From DATBVX01 sp963705495 (GTDB lineage Bacteria > Pseudomonadota > Gammaproteobacteria > Steroidobacterales > Steroidobacteraceae): DNA of 64,000 bases. The position numbers and the translations under genes were made by a program. Of the stretch, positions 57,169 to 64,000 are shown piece by piece. Location: assembly GCA_963705495.1 (NCBI GenBank), contig CAVPJQ010000005.1, forward strand, positions 124,001-188,000, given 5' to 3'. Below the pieces are notes generated by a model, which worked only from the letters and a program-made list of their open reading frames with translations, had not been told where the DNA came from and did not search any database. How positions within the stretch are numbered: position 1 is the stretch's first letter; each line of letters opens with the position of its first letter.

Positions 57169-58077
57169 ATGCGACCGCAGGACTCGGATAACTTGGCTGC
57201 CACCGTACTCAAACGACCTGCGCGTTCCGTTGGCGTGCCCTCGAAATTCGGCCGCTATGTGATCGAGCGCGAGATCGGTCGCGGCGCCATGGCAATCGTC
57301 TACCTGGGCCGCGATCCGCAGATCAACCGCGTGGTCGCGATCAAGGCGCTGCCGCTGGCGCGCGAATTCGGCGACGAGGAACTGGACGAGGCGCGACGGC
57401 GCTTCTTTCGTGAAGCCGAGAGCGCCGGCCGCCTGAACCATCCGGGCATCGTCACCGTCTACGACGCAGGCGAGGACCAGGGACTCGCCTACATCGCCAT
57501 GGAGTACCTCACCGGCCAGCCGCTCAGCGAGTTCACGGACTCCTCCACACTCCTGCCCCCCTCGGTCGTCACCGAACTGATTGCACGCGTCGCCGATGCG
57601 CTCGCGCACGCGCATCGGCTCAACGTCGTTCACCGCGACATCAAACCCGCTAATATCGTCTACGACGGCGATACCGACGGACTCAAGATCACTGATTTTG
57701 GCATCGCAAGACTCACGGACAGCGGCACGACCAAGACTGGCATCGTGCTCGGCACGCCGTCGTTCATGTCGCCGGAGCAGCTCGAAGGGCGCAACGTGCA
57801 CGGCACGTCGGACCTGTTCTCCCTGGGCGTCAGCCTCTACCAGCTTCTGTGCGGCCAGCTGCCGTTCCGCGCGGACTCGATGACGGGACTGATGTTCAAG
57901 ATCGCGAACGAGCCAGCGCCGCCCTTGCGTTCGGTGCGACCTGACCTGCCCGGCCTGCTCGAGGCGATCGTCAACCGCGCGATGCAGAAGCACGCCGCCG
58001 ATCGCTTTCAGGTGGGCACGGAGATGGCAACAGCCTTACGCAACTGCAGCCGCCTGCTGCAGGCGCAGGGCCTGTAA
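57169..58077 (+). CDS. Hanks-type serine/threonine protein kinase
   Basis: 302 residues. Glycine loop IGRGAMAIVYLG, ATP Lys59 (VAIK), catalytic HRDIKPANI (D157), DFG (D176) and activation-segment end GTPSFMSPE are all intact, so it should be active. There is no transmembrane helix or external sensor domain, so it is cytoplasmic. It leads a three-gene set with a PP2C phosphatase (11 bases on) and an FHA protein. ATG at 57169; the longer frame would include the structured leader. Confidence 0.9.
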   Translation: MRPQDSDNLAATVLKRPARSVGVPSKFGRYVIEREIGRGAMAIVYLGRDPQINRVVAIKALPLAREFGDEELDEARRRFFREAESAGRLNHPGIVTVYDAGEDQGLAYIAMEYLTGQPLSEFTDSSTLLPPSVVTELIARVADALAHAHRLNVVHRDIKPANIVYDGDTDGLKITDFGIARLTDSGTTKTGIVLGTPSFMSPEQLEGRNVHGTSDLFSLGVSLYQLLCGQLPFRADSMTGLMFKIANEPAPPLRSVRPDLPGLLEAIVNRAMQKHAADRFQVGTEMATALRNCSRLLQAQGL

Positions 58078-58088
58078 GACCAGCCTGC

Positions 58089-58916
58089 ATGAGTAATCTG
58101 AAAGGCAAGCTGCGCAGTGTGGCGATGAGCGATACGGGCAAGGTCCGCGAGCACAACGAGGACACCATCGCCATCGACCCCGACATTGGCCTGTTCGTGC
58201 TCGCCGACGGCATGGGCGGCTACAACGCGGGCGAAGTTGCCAGCGGGATCGCGGTCAAGACCATCGTCAACCTGGTGCGCGAAGCGGTCGCTCGCGAGGA
58301 TCTCGAGGGCACGGACAAGGACACGGGCCTCGTGCGACCGAGCATCATCCTGCGCGATGCGATCTTTCGTGCCAACAAGATCATCCACCAGACCTCCAAG
58401 ACTCAACCGCAGTGCGAAGGAATGGGCACGACCGTCGTCGCCTGCCTGTTCTACGACAACAAGGTTTCAGTGGCCCATGTCGGAGATTCGCGGCTGTATC
58501 GCCTGCGCAATGACCGCTTCGAGCAGGTCACGATGGACCACTCACTCCTGCAGGAGCTCGTGGATCGCGGGTTCTATTCGCAGGAAGAAGCGCAGCGCGC
58601 TACCAACAAGAACTACGTCACGCGGGCGCTCGGCGTCGAACCGAATGTGGAAGTGGAGATCAACGAGCATCCGGTCTACCGGGGCGATTACTACGTCCTG
58701 TGCTCCGACGGTCTGTCGGACATGGTGGAGGACGAAGATATTCACTTAACTATCAATACTTTTAATGCTAATCTTGATACCGTTGCTAAGCAGCTGACGC
58801 AGCTGGCTAACGACAACGGCGGCCGCGATAACGTGTCTGTAGTCATGACGCATGTACTAGACTCGTTCCCCGCGCGCCGGCGCATGCTAGATAAGATCCT
58901 GGGATGGTTCGGCTGA
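58089..58916 (+). CDS. PP2C-family serine/threonine phosphatase
   Basis: 275 residues. Metal-binding motifs HNEDT, VLADGMGGYNAGE (D40), GMGTTVVACLF, VGDSRLYRL, CSDGLSDMVED and GGRDNVSVV follow in the normal order. Likely reverses the kinase. A sharply AT-rich run with rare codons (58739-58793) lies near the C-terminus of the domain (DIHLTINTFNANLDTVAKQ). It ends 16 bases before the FHA gene. Confidence 0.93.
   Translation: MSNLKGKLRSVAMSDTGKVREHNEDTIAIDPDIGLFVLADGMGGYNAGEVASGIAVKTIVNLVREAVAREDLEGTDKDTGLVRPSIILRDAIFRANKIIHQTSKTQPQCEGMGTTVVACLFYDNKVSVAHVGDSRLYRLRNDRFEQVTMDHSLLQELVDRGFYSQEEAQRATNKNYVTRALGVEPNVEVEINEHPVYRGDYYVLCSDGLSDMVEDEDIHLTINTFNANLDTVAKQLTQLANDNGGRDNVSVVMTHVLDSFPARRRMLDKILGWFG
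58739..58793 (+). other. AT-rich rare-codon island inside the PP2C gene
   Basis: About 55 bases are near 30 percent G+C inside a gene and genome that are otherwise about two thirds. The codons (TTA, ACT, AAT, CTT, GCT, GAT) differ from those nearby, while the protein sequence remains in family. A weak promoter-like pair, TTAACT and TAATCT 17 bases apart, lies inside and points to the FHA gene. Confidence 0.6.
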
Positions 58917-58932
58917 CGGACGAGGCAAACGC

Positions 58933-59649
58933 ATGGCAAGGCTAGTGCTGAGCCTGGACGGTCAAGTCCTGGCGGAATACAACATGAACAAGGAGCGTTA
59001 TACGATCGGCCGCCTGCCGGACAATGACATTCGCATCGACAATCCCGCGGTCAGCGGGCATCACTCGCTCATCATCAACATCCTCAACGATTCGTTCCTC
59101 GAGGATCTGAACAGCACCAACGGCACCTACGTCAACGGCAAGTTGATCAAGAAACACGCCCTGCAACACGGCGATGTGATCACGGTCGGGCATCACCAGC
59201 TGCGTTTCGTCGATCAGCAGGAAACCGACGCCGAGCAGGACGAATTCGAAAAGACGATGGTGATCCAGCCCAGTTCGCAGGGTGAGGACAAGCTGCGCAA
59301 GATCGCAGCGTCCGTCGACCAGGCTGCCGCCAAGGCGGCGCCAGCAGCCAAACCGAGCGGCGATCAGCCGGTCGCGCTACCGAAGGCCAAACTGCAGGTG
59401 TTGAGCGGTGCATTCGCGGGGCGCGAGCTCGAGCTCACGAAGGCGCTCACTACGCTGGGTCGCCCGGGTGTGCAGGTGGCGGCAATCACGCGTCGTGCGG
59501 AAGGCTACTTCATCGTGCACGTCGACAGTGGCAAGGACGGGGACTTCCCGCTGGTCAACGGCGCGGCCATCGGGCCTCAGGCGCGACGACTGCGCGACAA
59601 CGATGTGATCCAGCTCGCCGGCGTCAAGATGGGGTTCTTCGAGAGCTGA
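58933..59649 (+). CDS. FHA-domain protein
   Basis: 238 residues. The N-terminal FHA domain has YTIGRLPDNDIRIDNPAVSGHHSL (R27, S41, H43) and NSTNGTYVNG, the phosphothreonine-binding residues. A linker holds a threonine (T108 in FEKTMVIQPSS) resembling the phospho-sites of FHA proteins of the GarA type. A second FHA-like fold (about 155-235) lacks the Arg/Ser pattern. It should read the output of the adjacent kinase. Its stop abuts that of alr with no space. Confidence 0.88.
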   Translation: MARLVLSLDGQVLAEYNMNKERYTIGRLPDNDIRIDNPAVSGHHSLIINILNDSFLEDLNSTNGTYVNGKLIKKHALQHGDVITVGHHQLRFVDQQETDAEQDEFEKTMVIQPSSQGEDKLRKIAASVDQAAAKAAPAAKPSGDQPVALPKAKLQVLSGAFAGRELELTKALTTLGRPGVQVAAITRRAEGYFIVHVDSGKDGDFPLVNGAAIGPQARRLRDNDVIQLAGVKMGFFES

Positions 59650-60726
59650 TCACTTCAGTTCCAGCGCCACGCGCTGGCTGACTCCGCACAGCAATTCGTA
59701 GGGCACCGTGTCCGCACACGGTGCCACCAATTCTGCGGGCAATCCCTCTCCCCACAGGATCACCGGGTCGCCGACCTTCACGGGTGGCAGATCGGTCACA
59801 TCGACACCGATCATGTCCATCGATACGCGTCCGGCGATGGGAGCGCGCTTGCCATTGACCAGTACCGGTGTCCCGTTGCCGATGTGCCGCGGATAACCGT
59901 CGCCGTAGCCGACCGCCGCGACCGCGAGCCGGGTCGTGCGCTGTGCCACCCAATTGCCGCCGTACCCGACGCGTTCGCCCGCGAGGACGCGACGTACAGC
60001 AATCACCGTGCTGTACAGGGTCATGGCTGGCAGCAATCCGAATTCGGCAGCGGTGCGACCGGCAAGCGGCGATACGCCATACAGCATCAGGCCCGGCCGC
60101 ACCCAGTCGGCGTGACTCGCCGGCCATCCCAATATCGCCGCGGAATTGGCGATGCTGCGTTCTGCAGGGAGTCCGGCGACGGCACTCTCAAACAGCTCGA
60201 GCTGCGCGCGAGTGGCCGCGTCGTCGCGCACGTCGGCGCTGGCCAGGTGCGTCAGCACGCGCACGCGCGGGGCCACGGCGGGGCATGAAGCAAGCGTCGC
60301 GTAGGCTGCCGGAAATTCCTCGGTGCGAAAACCGAGACGGTTCATGCCAGAATCGATTTTCAGCCACACACCAAATCGATGCGTCGGGGGCGCGCTCTTC
60401 AGCAACGCGACCTGCTCCTGGTTGTGCACGACCAGCTCGAAATCCTGCTGTGCGGCTTCGAGAAGCTGGGGTGCGTTGAATACGCCTTCGAGCAGCACGA
60501 TCGGCGAACGGACGCCCGCGCCGCGCAGCGCAATCCCTTCCTCCAGCCGCGCGACGGCGAACGCGTCAGCATCCGCGAGGGCCAGGGCGGTCGGAACAAG
60601 TCCGTGACCGTAGGCGTTGGCCTTGACCACGGCCATGACGCGCGCGCTCGCCGCGTGATGCCTGACCACAGCCAGGTTGGATCGCAACGCGCGGGTGTCG
60701 ATCACCGCGCGTACCAGCCTCGTCAC
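59650..60726 (-). CDS. alr: Alanine racemase
   Basis: 358 residues. PLP Lys35 in VKANAYGHG, the KIDSGMNRLGF segment and the catalytic Tyr in the ERVGYGGNW region. It makes D-alanine for peptidoglycan. GTG start overlaps the dnaB stop by four bases (GTGA), so it is coupled to dnaB. This order is common in gammaproteobacteria. Confidence 0.96.
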   Translation of the reverse strand: MTRLVRAVIDTRALRSNLAVVRHHAASARVMAVVKANAYGHGLVPTALALADADAFAVARLEEGIALRGAGVRSPIVLLEGVFNAPQLLEAAQQDFELVVHNQEQVALLKSAPPTHRFGVWLKIDSGMNRLGFRTEEFPAAYATLASCPAVAPRVRVLTHLASADVRDDAATRAQLELFESAVAGLPAERSIANSAAILGWPASHADWVRPGLMLYGVSPLAGRTAAEFGLLPAMTLYSTVIAVRRVLAGERVGYGGNWVAQRTTRLAVAAVGYGDGYPRHIGNGTPVLVNGKRAPIAGRVSMDMIGVDVTDLPPVKVGDPVILWGEGLPAELVAPCADTVPYELLCGVSQRVALELK

Positions 60727-62117
60727 CTCACGATCCCTTCGCCGTAGGATTCCGGTGCGTACGTGTCGAAGCGTGTGTACGCACCGCGGAAGGTCAGCTG
60801 AATCTCGCCGGTCGGGCCGTTACGTTGCTTGGCGATGATGATGTCGGCGATACCCTTGCGTGGCGTGGCCGACTCGTAAACTTCTTCACGATAGATCAGC
60901 AGGATGACGTCGCTATCCTGCTCAATCGCGCCGCTCTCACGAAGATCCGACATCACGGGCCGTTTTTCGACACGCTGCTCGACGCCGCGATTGAGCTGCG
61001 AGAGCGCCACTACGGGTACGTTGAGCTCGCGCGCCAGCGCCTTGAGGCCCCGCGAAATCTCCGAGATCTCCGTGGCGCGATTTTCCTTGGTTCCCGGCAC
61101 CTGCATGAGCTGCAGGTAGTCCACGACCACCAGGCCGAGATTGTGCTCACGCTTCAGGCGCCGCGCACGTGCGCGCAGCTCAGTCGGGGTCAGCGATGGT
61201 GTTTCATCGATGAAGATCGGCGCCTGCGAGAGCTGGGTCATCGCGGTGTCGATGCGCGGCCAGTCCTCTTCCGCCAGCCTGCCGGTGCGCAGGCTCGACT
61301 GGTCGATACGCCCGAGCGAGGAAATCATGCGCAGGGTCACCTGCTCGGCCGACATTTCCATGCTGAAGACGGCCGACGCGATCTTGTGTCCGAGTGCCGC
61401 GTTCTCCGCGATGTTCACTGCGAGCGTGGTCTTACCCATCGAGGGGCGCCCCGCAATGATGATCAGGTCACCGCGCTGCAGGCCACCGGTGAGGTGATCG
61501 AGTGCGCTGTAGCCCGTCGGCACGCCGCGCAGCTCATCGGGGTTGCGGTACAGGTGATCGATGCGATCGACTACCGAGGAGAGGATGTTGCTGACCTTGA
61601 CCAGGCCGCTGCGTCCGCGCGATCCGGCCTCGGCGATCTCGAACACACGCCGTTCGGCCTCGTCCACGAGATCGCGCGCATTGCGACCATCGGTATTGAA
61701 AGCTCCGGCTGCAATGCTGGTGCCGACGTCGATCATGCGCCTGAGCAGCGCACGCTCACGCACGATCTCCGCATAGGCGCGAATGTTCGCGGCGCTCGGC
61801 GTGTCGCGGGCGAGCGTGCCGAGATACGCAAGTCCACCCGCATCCTCGATCTGCGCGTGCCGCTCCAGGTACTCCGACAACGTAAGGACGTCGATCGGTT
61901 GGTTGGCGCCCGCGACCGCCGCGGCGGCATTGAAGATCAGGCGGTGATCGGCACGATAGAAGTCCTCCGCCGTGAGGACATCGGCGATGGCGTCCCAGGC
62001 TGAGGCTTCGAGCATCAGCCCGCCCAGGAGGGCCTGCTCGGCTTCGATGGAATGCGGTGGAATCCGCAGCGAATCGGTGATGACTGCGGGTCCCTGCTGC
62101 GGCTTGGTCACGGCCAT
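60723..62117 (-). CDS. dnaB: Replicative DNA helicase DnaB
   Basis: 464 residues. N-terminal scaffold (PHSIEAEQALLGGLMLEASAW) and a RecA-like C-terminal motor with Walker A IIAGRPSMGKTTLAVNIA, VVDYLQLMQVPG and SDLRESGAIEQDSD. It unwinds DNA at the fork. ATG start; 43 bases after rplI. Confidence 0.97.
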   Translation of the reverse strand: MAVTKPQQGPAVITDSLRIPPHSIEAEQALLGGLMLEASAWDAIADVLTAEDFYRADHRLIFNAAAAVAGANQPIDVLTLSEYLERHAQIEDAGGLAYLGTLARDTPSAANIRAYAEIVRERALLRRMIDVGTSIAAGAFNTDGRNARDLVDEAERRVFEIAEAGSRGRSGLVKVSNILSSVVDRIDHLYRNPDELRGVPTGYSALDHLTGGLQRGDLIIIAGRPSMGKTTLAVNIAENAALGHKIASAVFSMEMSAEQVTLRMISSLGRIDQSSLRTGRLAEEDWPRIDTAMTQLSQAPIFIDETPSLTPTELRARARRLKREHNLGLVVVDYLQLMQVPGTKENRATEISEISRGLKALARELNVPVVALSQLNRGVEQRVEKRPVMSDLRESGAIEQDSDVILLIYREEVYESATPRKGIADIIIAKQRNGPTGEIQLTFRGAYTRFDTYAPESYGEGIVR

Positions 62118-62159
62118 GGACGGCGCGCCGGCGTGCTGAAAGTGGGCTCGGCCCCGAGC

Positions 62160-62610
62160 TTACTCTTCGGCGACGATCGTGACCGGCAGGGAAATTTCCA
62201 CGTCCGTGTGCAAATGCAGGATCACGCCGTGCTCGCCGACGGCCCGGATCGGGCCGCTCGGCAAGCGCACTTCGCTGCGCTCGATCTCGAATCCCGCGGC
62301 AGTGACCGCTTCGGCGATGTCGGCGGTGCCGACCGAGCCGAAGAGCTTGCCTTCGCTGCCGGCTTTGGACGTGATGCGGAGCTTGAAGTCCTGCAGTGCC
62401 GCGGCCCGCTGCTGGGCAGCGTAAAGGTTTTCCTGGGCCTTGCGCTCGAGCTCGGCGCGGCGCGCCTCGAAGCGTCGCCACGTTCTCAGCCGTAGCCATG
62501 GTCGCCTTGCCTTGCGGCAGCAGGAAATTGCGCGCGTAGCCGGGCTTCACCTTTACGCGATCACCGATGCCGCCGAGATTGGCGACTTTCTCAAGGAGAA
62601 TGACGTCCAT
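62160..62610 (-). CDS. rplI: 50S ribosomal protein L9 (one apparent frameshift)
   Basis: The 5' frame MDVILLEKVANLGGIGDRVK through ATMATAENVATL is typical L9. One extra base near 62469 then shifts the frame; without it, EARRAELERKAQEN continues to TIVAEE and a TAA at 62160, giving 149 residues, the usual L9 length. The unshifted continuation is a meaningless Arg-rich tail into dnaB. In this ribosomal operon a sequence error is the simplest reading. Confidence 0.9.
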
Positions 62611-62620
62611 GCTCGGGCCC

Positions 62621-62845
62621 TCAGTGCTGGTCGGTGTACGGGAGCAATGCCAGGTAACGCGCGCGCTTCACGGCGAGCGCGAGCTGGCGCTGGTAGTGCG
62701 ACTTGGTGCCCGTGATCCGGCTCGGCACGATCTTGCCGGTCTCGGTGACGTAACTCTTCAGGGTCGCCAGGTCCTTGTAATCGATCCGCTTCACGCCTTC
62801 GGCGGTGAAGCGACAGAATTTCTTGCGTCGGAAAAATCTCGACAT
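62621..62845 (-). CDS. rpsR: 30S ribosomal protein S18
   Basis: 74 residues, complete: MSRFFRRKKFCRF, DYKDLATLKSYVTETGKI, GTKSHYQRQLALAVKRARYLA. Located between rpsF and rplI in the conserved order. It pairs with S6 on the ribosome platform. Confidence 0.98.
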   Translation of the reverse strand: MSRFFRRKKFCRFTAEGVKRIDYKDLATLKSYVTETGKIVPSRITGTKSHYQRQLALAVKRARYLALLPYTDQH

Positions 62846-62877
62846 GGTGGGTCCTCGAATTCGTGTGTCAGCGCCGA

Positions 62878-63288
62878 TCAGCGGGCCGCGTCGCGCGGCA
62901 GGTCATCGTCATCGTCGCGATCACCCCCCAACGGGCCGTCATCGCGCGGGCCACGGCCTTCGGACTCGTCGGGCGCACGTGCCATCGGTGAGGGCTCGGT
63001 GATCGCGGCATCTTCCTTGATCACGAGGTGACGCAGGACGGCGTCGCTGAAGCGGAACGCGCCGGTGAGCTCGTCGAGCGTCTTCTGATCACACTCGATG
63101 TTCATCAGCACGTAGTGCGCCTTGTGAACCTTCGCGATCGGGAAGCTGAGCTGGCGGCGACCCCAGTCTTCGAGTCGATGGATGGTGCCGCTACCGTTGG
63201 CGATCATGCCCTTGTAGCGCTCGAGCATGGCGGGAACCTGCTCGCTCTGGTCAGGGTGGACCAGAAACACGATCTCGTAATGCCGCAT
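62878..63288 (-). CDS. rpsF: 30S ribosomal protein S6
   Basis: 136 residues: MRHYEIVFLVHPDQSEQVP, IHRLEDWGRRQLSFPIAKVH and an acidic/Arg-rich C-terminal tail (GGDRDDDDDLPRDAAR) longer than in many species. S6 binds S18. It heads rpsF-rpsR-rplI. Confidence 0.97.
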   Translation of the reverse strand: MRHYEIVFLVHPDQSEQVPAMLERYKGMIANGSGTIHRLEDWGRRQLSFPIAKVHKAHYVLMNIECDQKTLDELTGAFRFSDAVLRHLVIKEDAAITEPSPMARAPDESEGRGPRDDGPLGGDRDDDDDLPRDAAR

Positions 63289-63383
63289 CTCGTCTCCTTG
63301 TGGATAATGCCGCCCGGGATGCGAAAGCCCTGGTGCGGCAAGGAGTTAGGTTTTGCATCGCCCGGGCCAGTCCCGGACGAAGG
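63289..63383 (-). promoter_or_regulatory. Possible S6:S18 autoregulatory leader
   Basis: Between the promoter and the rpsF ATG, GCCCGGGCGATGC and GCATCCCGGGC can pair over about 11 bases with two bulges, enclosing a loop with CCG. S6 and S18 are known to repress their operon through such a leader in many bacteria. The fold is plausible but I cannot confirm the exact motif. Confidence 0.35.
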
Positions 63384-63389
63384 GCGCGA

Positions 63390-63418
63390 AGGATACTGAA
63401 GGCCCCGAGCGGTGGCAA
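63390..63418 (-). promoter_or_regulatory. Sigma-70 promoter of the rpsF operon
   Basis: On the minus strand TTGCCA and TATCCT are separated by exactly 17 bases, about 100 bases before the rpsF ATG, just downstream of the rlmB stop. The distance leaves room for the proposed leader hairpin. Confidence 0.55.
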
Positions 63419-63428
63419 GCAAAGAGGC

Positions 63429-64000
63429 TCAGGGGCGGGACTTCCCGCCAGACCTTTGCCTGAGCGCCTCGTAGAGGATCATGCCGGTCGCGACGGACAC
63501 GTTGAGGCTCTCGATGGCGCCCATCATCGGCAGACTCACCAGGACATCGCAGCATTCGCGGGTCAACCGTCTGAGCCCCTCACCTTCGCCTCCCATCACG
63601 ATGCCGACGGGCCCGGTCAGCTCGGTGTCCGAGCAGCGTCGCGGTGCGTCGGCAGCGGTTCCAATCAGCCAGATGCCTCGCTCCTTGAGCGCACGCATCG
63701 TGCGTGCAAGGTTGGTCACGGCGACGAGCGGCACGGTTTCCGCGGCACCCGCAGCCACCTTGCGCACGGTGGCGTTGAGGCCGACGGCCCTGTTTCGCGG
63801 CACGATCACTGCGTGCGCGCCGCAAGCGTCCGCCGTGCGCAGGCATGCGCCCAGATTGTGAGGATCCTGTACACCGTCGAGCAGCAGGAACAGAGCTGGT
63901 TCCTGCAAGGTCGCGAGGTGATCCTGCAGGTGCGCGTCGTTCCAGGGTGCAGACGGGACGACCGCCGCCACCACGCCCTGGTGGCTGGCCGCACCCGTCA
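63429..64000 (-). CDS. rlmB: 23S rRNA (guanosine-2'-O)-methyltransferase RlmB, C-terminal part
   Basis: The frame is open to the window edge (about 190 residues seen), so the 5' end is outside. SPOUT signatures are clear: ASHQGVVAAVVPSAP at the edge, LLDGVQDPHNLGACLRTADA, and VMGGEGEGLRRLTRECCD followed by VSLPMMGAIESLNVSVATGM. It methylates G2251 of 23S rRNA. Its place before rpsF is conserved. Confidence 0.95.
   Translation of the reverse strand, partial: TGAASHQGVVAAVVPSAPWNDAHLQDHLATLQEPALFLLLDGVQDPHNLGACLRTADACGAHAVIVPRNRAVGLNATVRKVAAGAAETVPLVAVTNLARTMRALKERGIWLIGTAADAPRRCSDTELTGPVGIVMGGEGEGLRRLTRECCDVLVSLPMMGAIESLNVSVATGMILYEALRQRSGGKSRP

Noticed and set aside
61756..62610. A 284-residue long form of L9
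   Set aside because: After ATAENVATL the frame becomes Arg-rich nonsense running into dnaB. The shifted frame gives a proper L9 C-terminus.

Overview
The window is a gene-dense, high-GC (roughly two thirds G+C by eye) chromosome segment from a gammaproteobacterium, probably near the Xanthomonadales / Steroidobacterales / Nevskiales. This rests on synteny and gene content: dapA beside gcvR-bcp with bepA nearby; tRNA-Ser, 4.5S RNA, dnaX, ybaB and recR in a row; ffh-rpsP-rimM-trmD-rplS; rlmB-rpsF-rpsR-rplI-dnaB-alr; a split Mla system; and a SufU/SufT-type suf operon. The genus cannot be fixed from sequence alone. I see no IS element, prophage, rRNA operon or CRISPR, and no gene-free stretch longer than 300 bases.

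Layout. 1-6.6 kb: end of ppsA, small catabolic enzymes, orn, a CAAX-type protease and rsgA. 6.6-9.4 kb: recR, ybaB, dnaX, 4.5S RNA and tRNA-Ser(GGA), all on the minus strand and probably one transcript. 9.4-14.8 kb: dapA with a short BamC-like lipoprotein, then gcvR, bcp, a PIN-PhoH ATPase and bepA. 14.8-18.8 kb: mlaA converging on mlaFEDCB (outer-membrane lipid asymmetry). 18.9-27.1 kb: class I aldolase, divergent from a SufR-led suf operon (sufB, C, D, S, U, T, a Rieske ferredoxin and a SixA-like phosphatase). 27.1-32.3 kb: an acetyltransferase, then sdaA and putA, both carrying several apparent frameshifts. 32.4-37.4 kb: Nudix, a DUF1800/DUF1501 pair, a thioredoxin-TPR co-chaperone and a queuosine-precursor transporter. 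37.4-45 kb: an ABC exporter with its own two-component system. 45-50.6 kb: hslR, kbl-tdh, sppA and a PQQ-type sugar dehydrogenase. 50.6-57 kb: rplS-trmD-rimM-rpsP-ffh, a CorC-like protein and radA. 57-59.6 kb: Ser/Thr kinase, PP2C phosphatase and FHA protein. 59.6-64 kb: alr, dnaB, rplI, rpsR, rpsF and the 3' part of rlmB.

The most striking system is at 37.4-44.9 kb. A membrane-fusion protein, a previously unlisted 38-residue single-span membrane microprotein, an ATPase and a large FtsX-type permease are followed by an NtrC-type activator and an NtrY-like kinase. Upstream lies a complete sigma-54 promoter: a -24/-12 element, an exact IHF consensus and two GTCCC-N6-GGGAC palindromes 32 bp apart. 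The cluster therefore looks like a self-contained, sigma-54-controlled export module. Other points of interest are two palindromic repeats that share a core but have unrelated arms, a kinase-phosphatase-FHA relay without secretion genes, an AT-rich island inside the phosphatase gene, and a perfect palindrome over the suf promoter.

Caution: sdaA, putA, radA and rplI together carry eight apparent single-base shifts, mostly +1. Because radA and rplI are housekeeping genes in intact contexts, sequencing or assembly error is at least as likely as gene decay.
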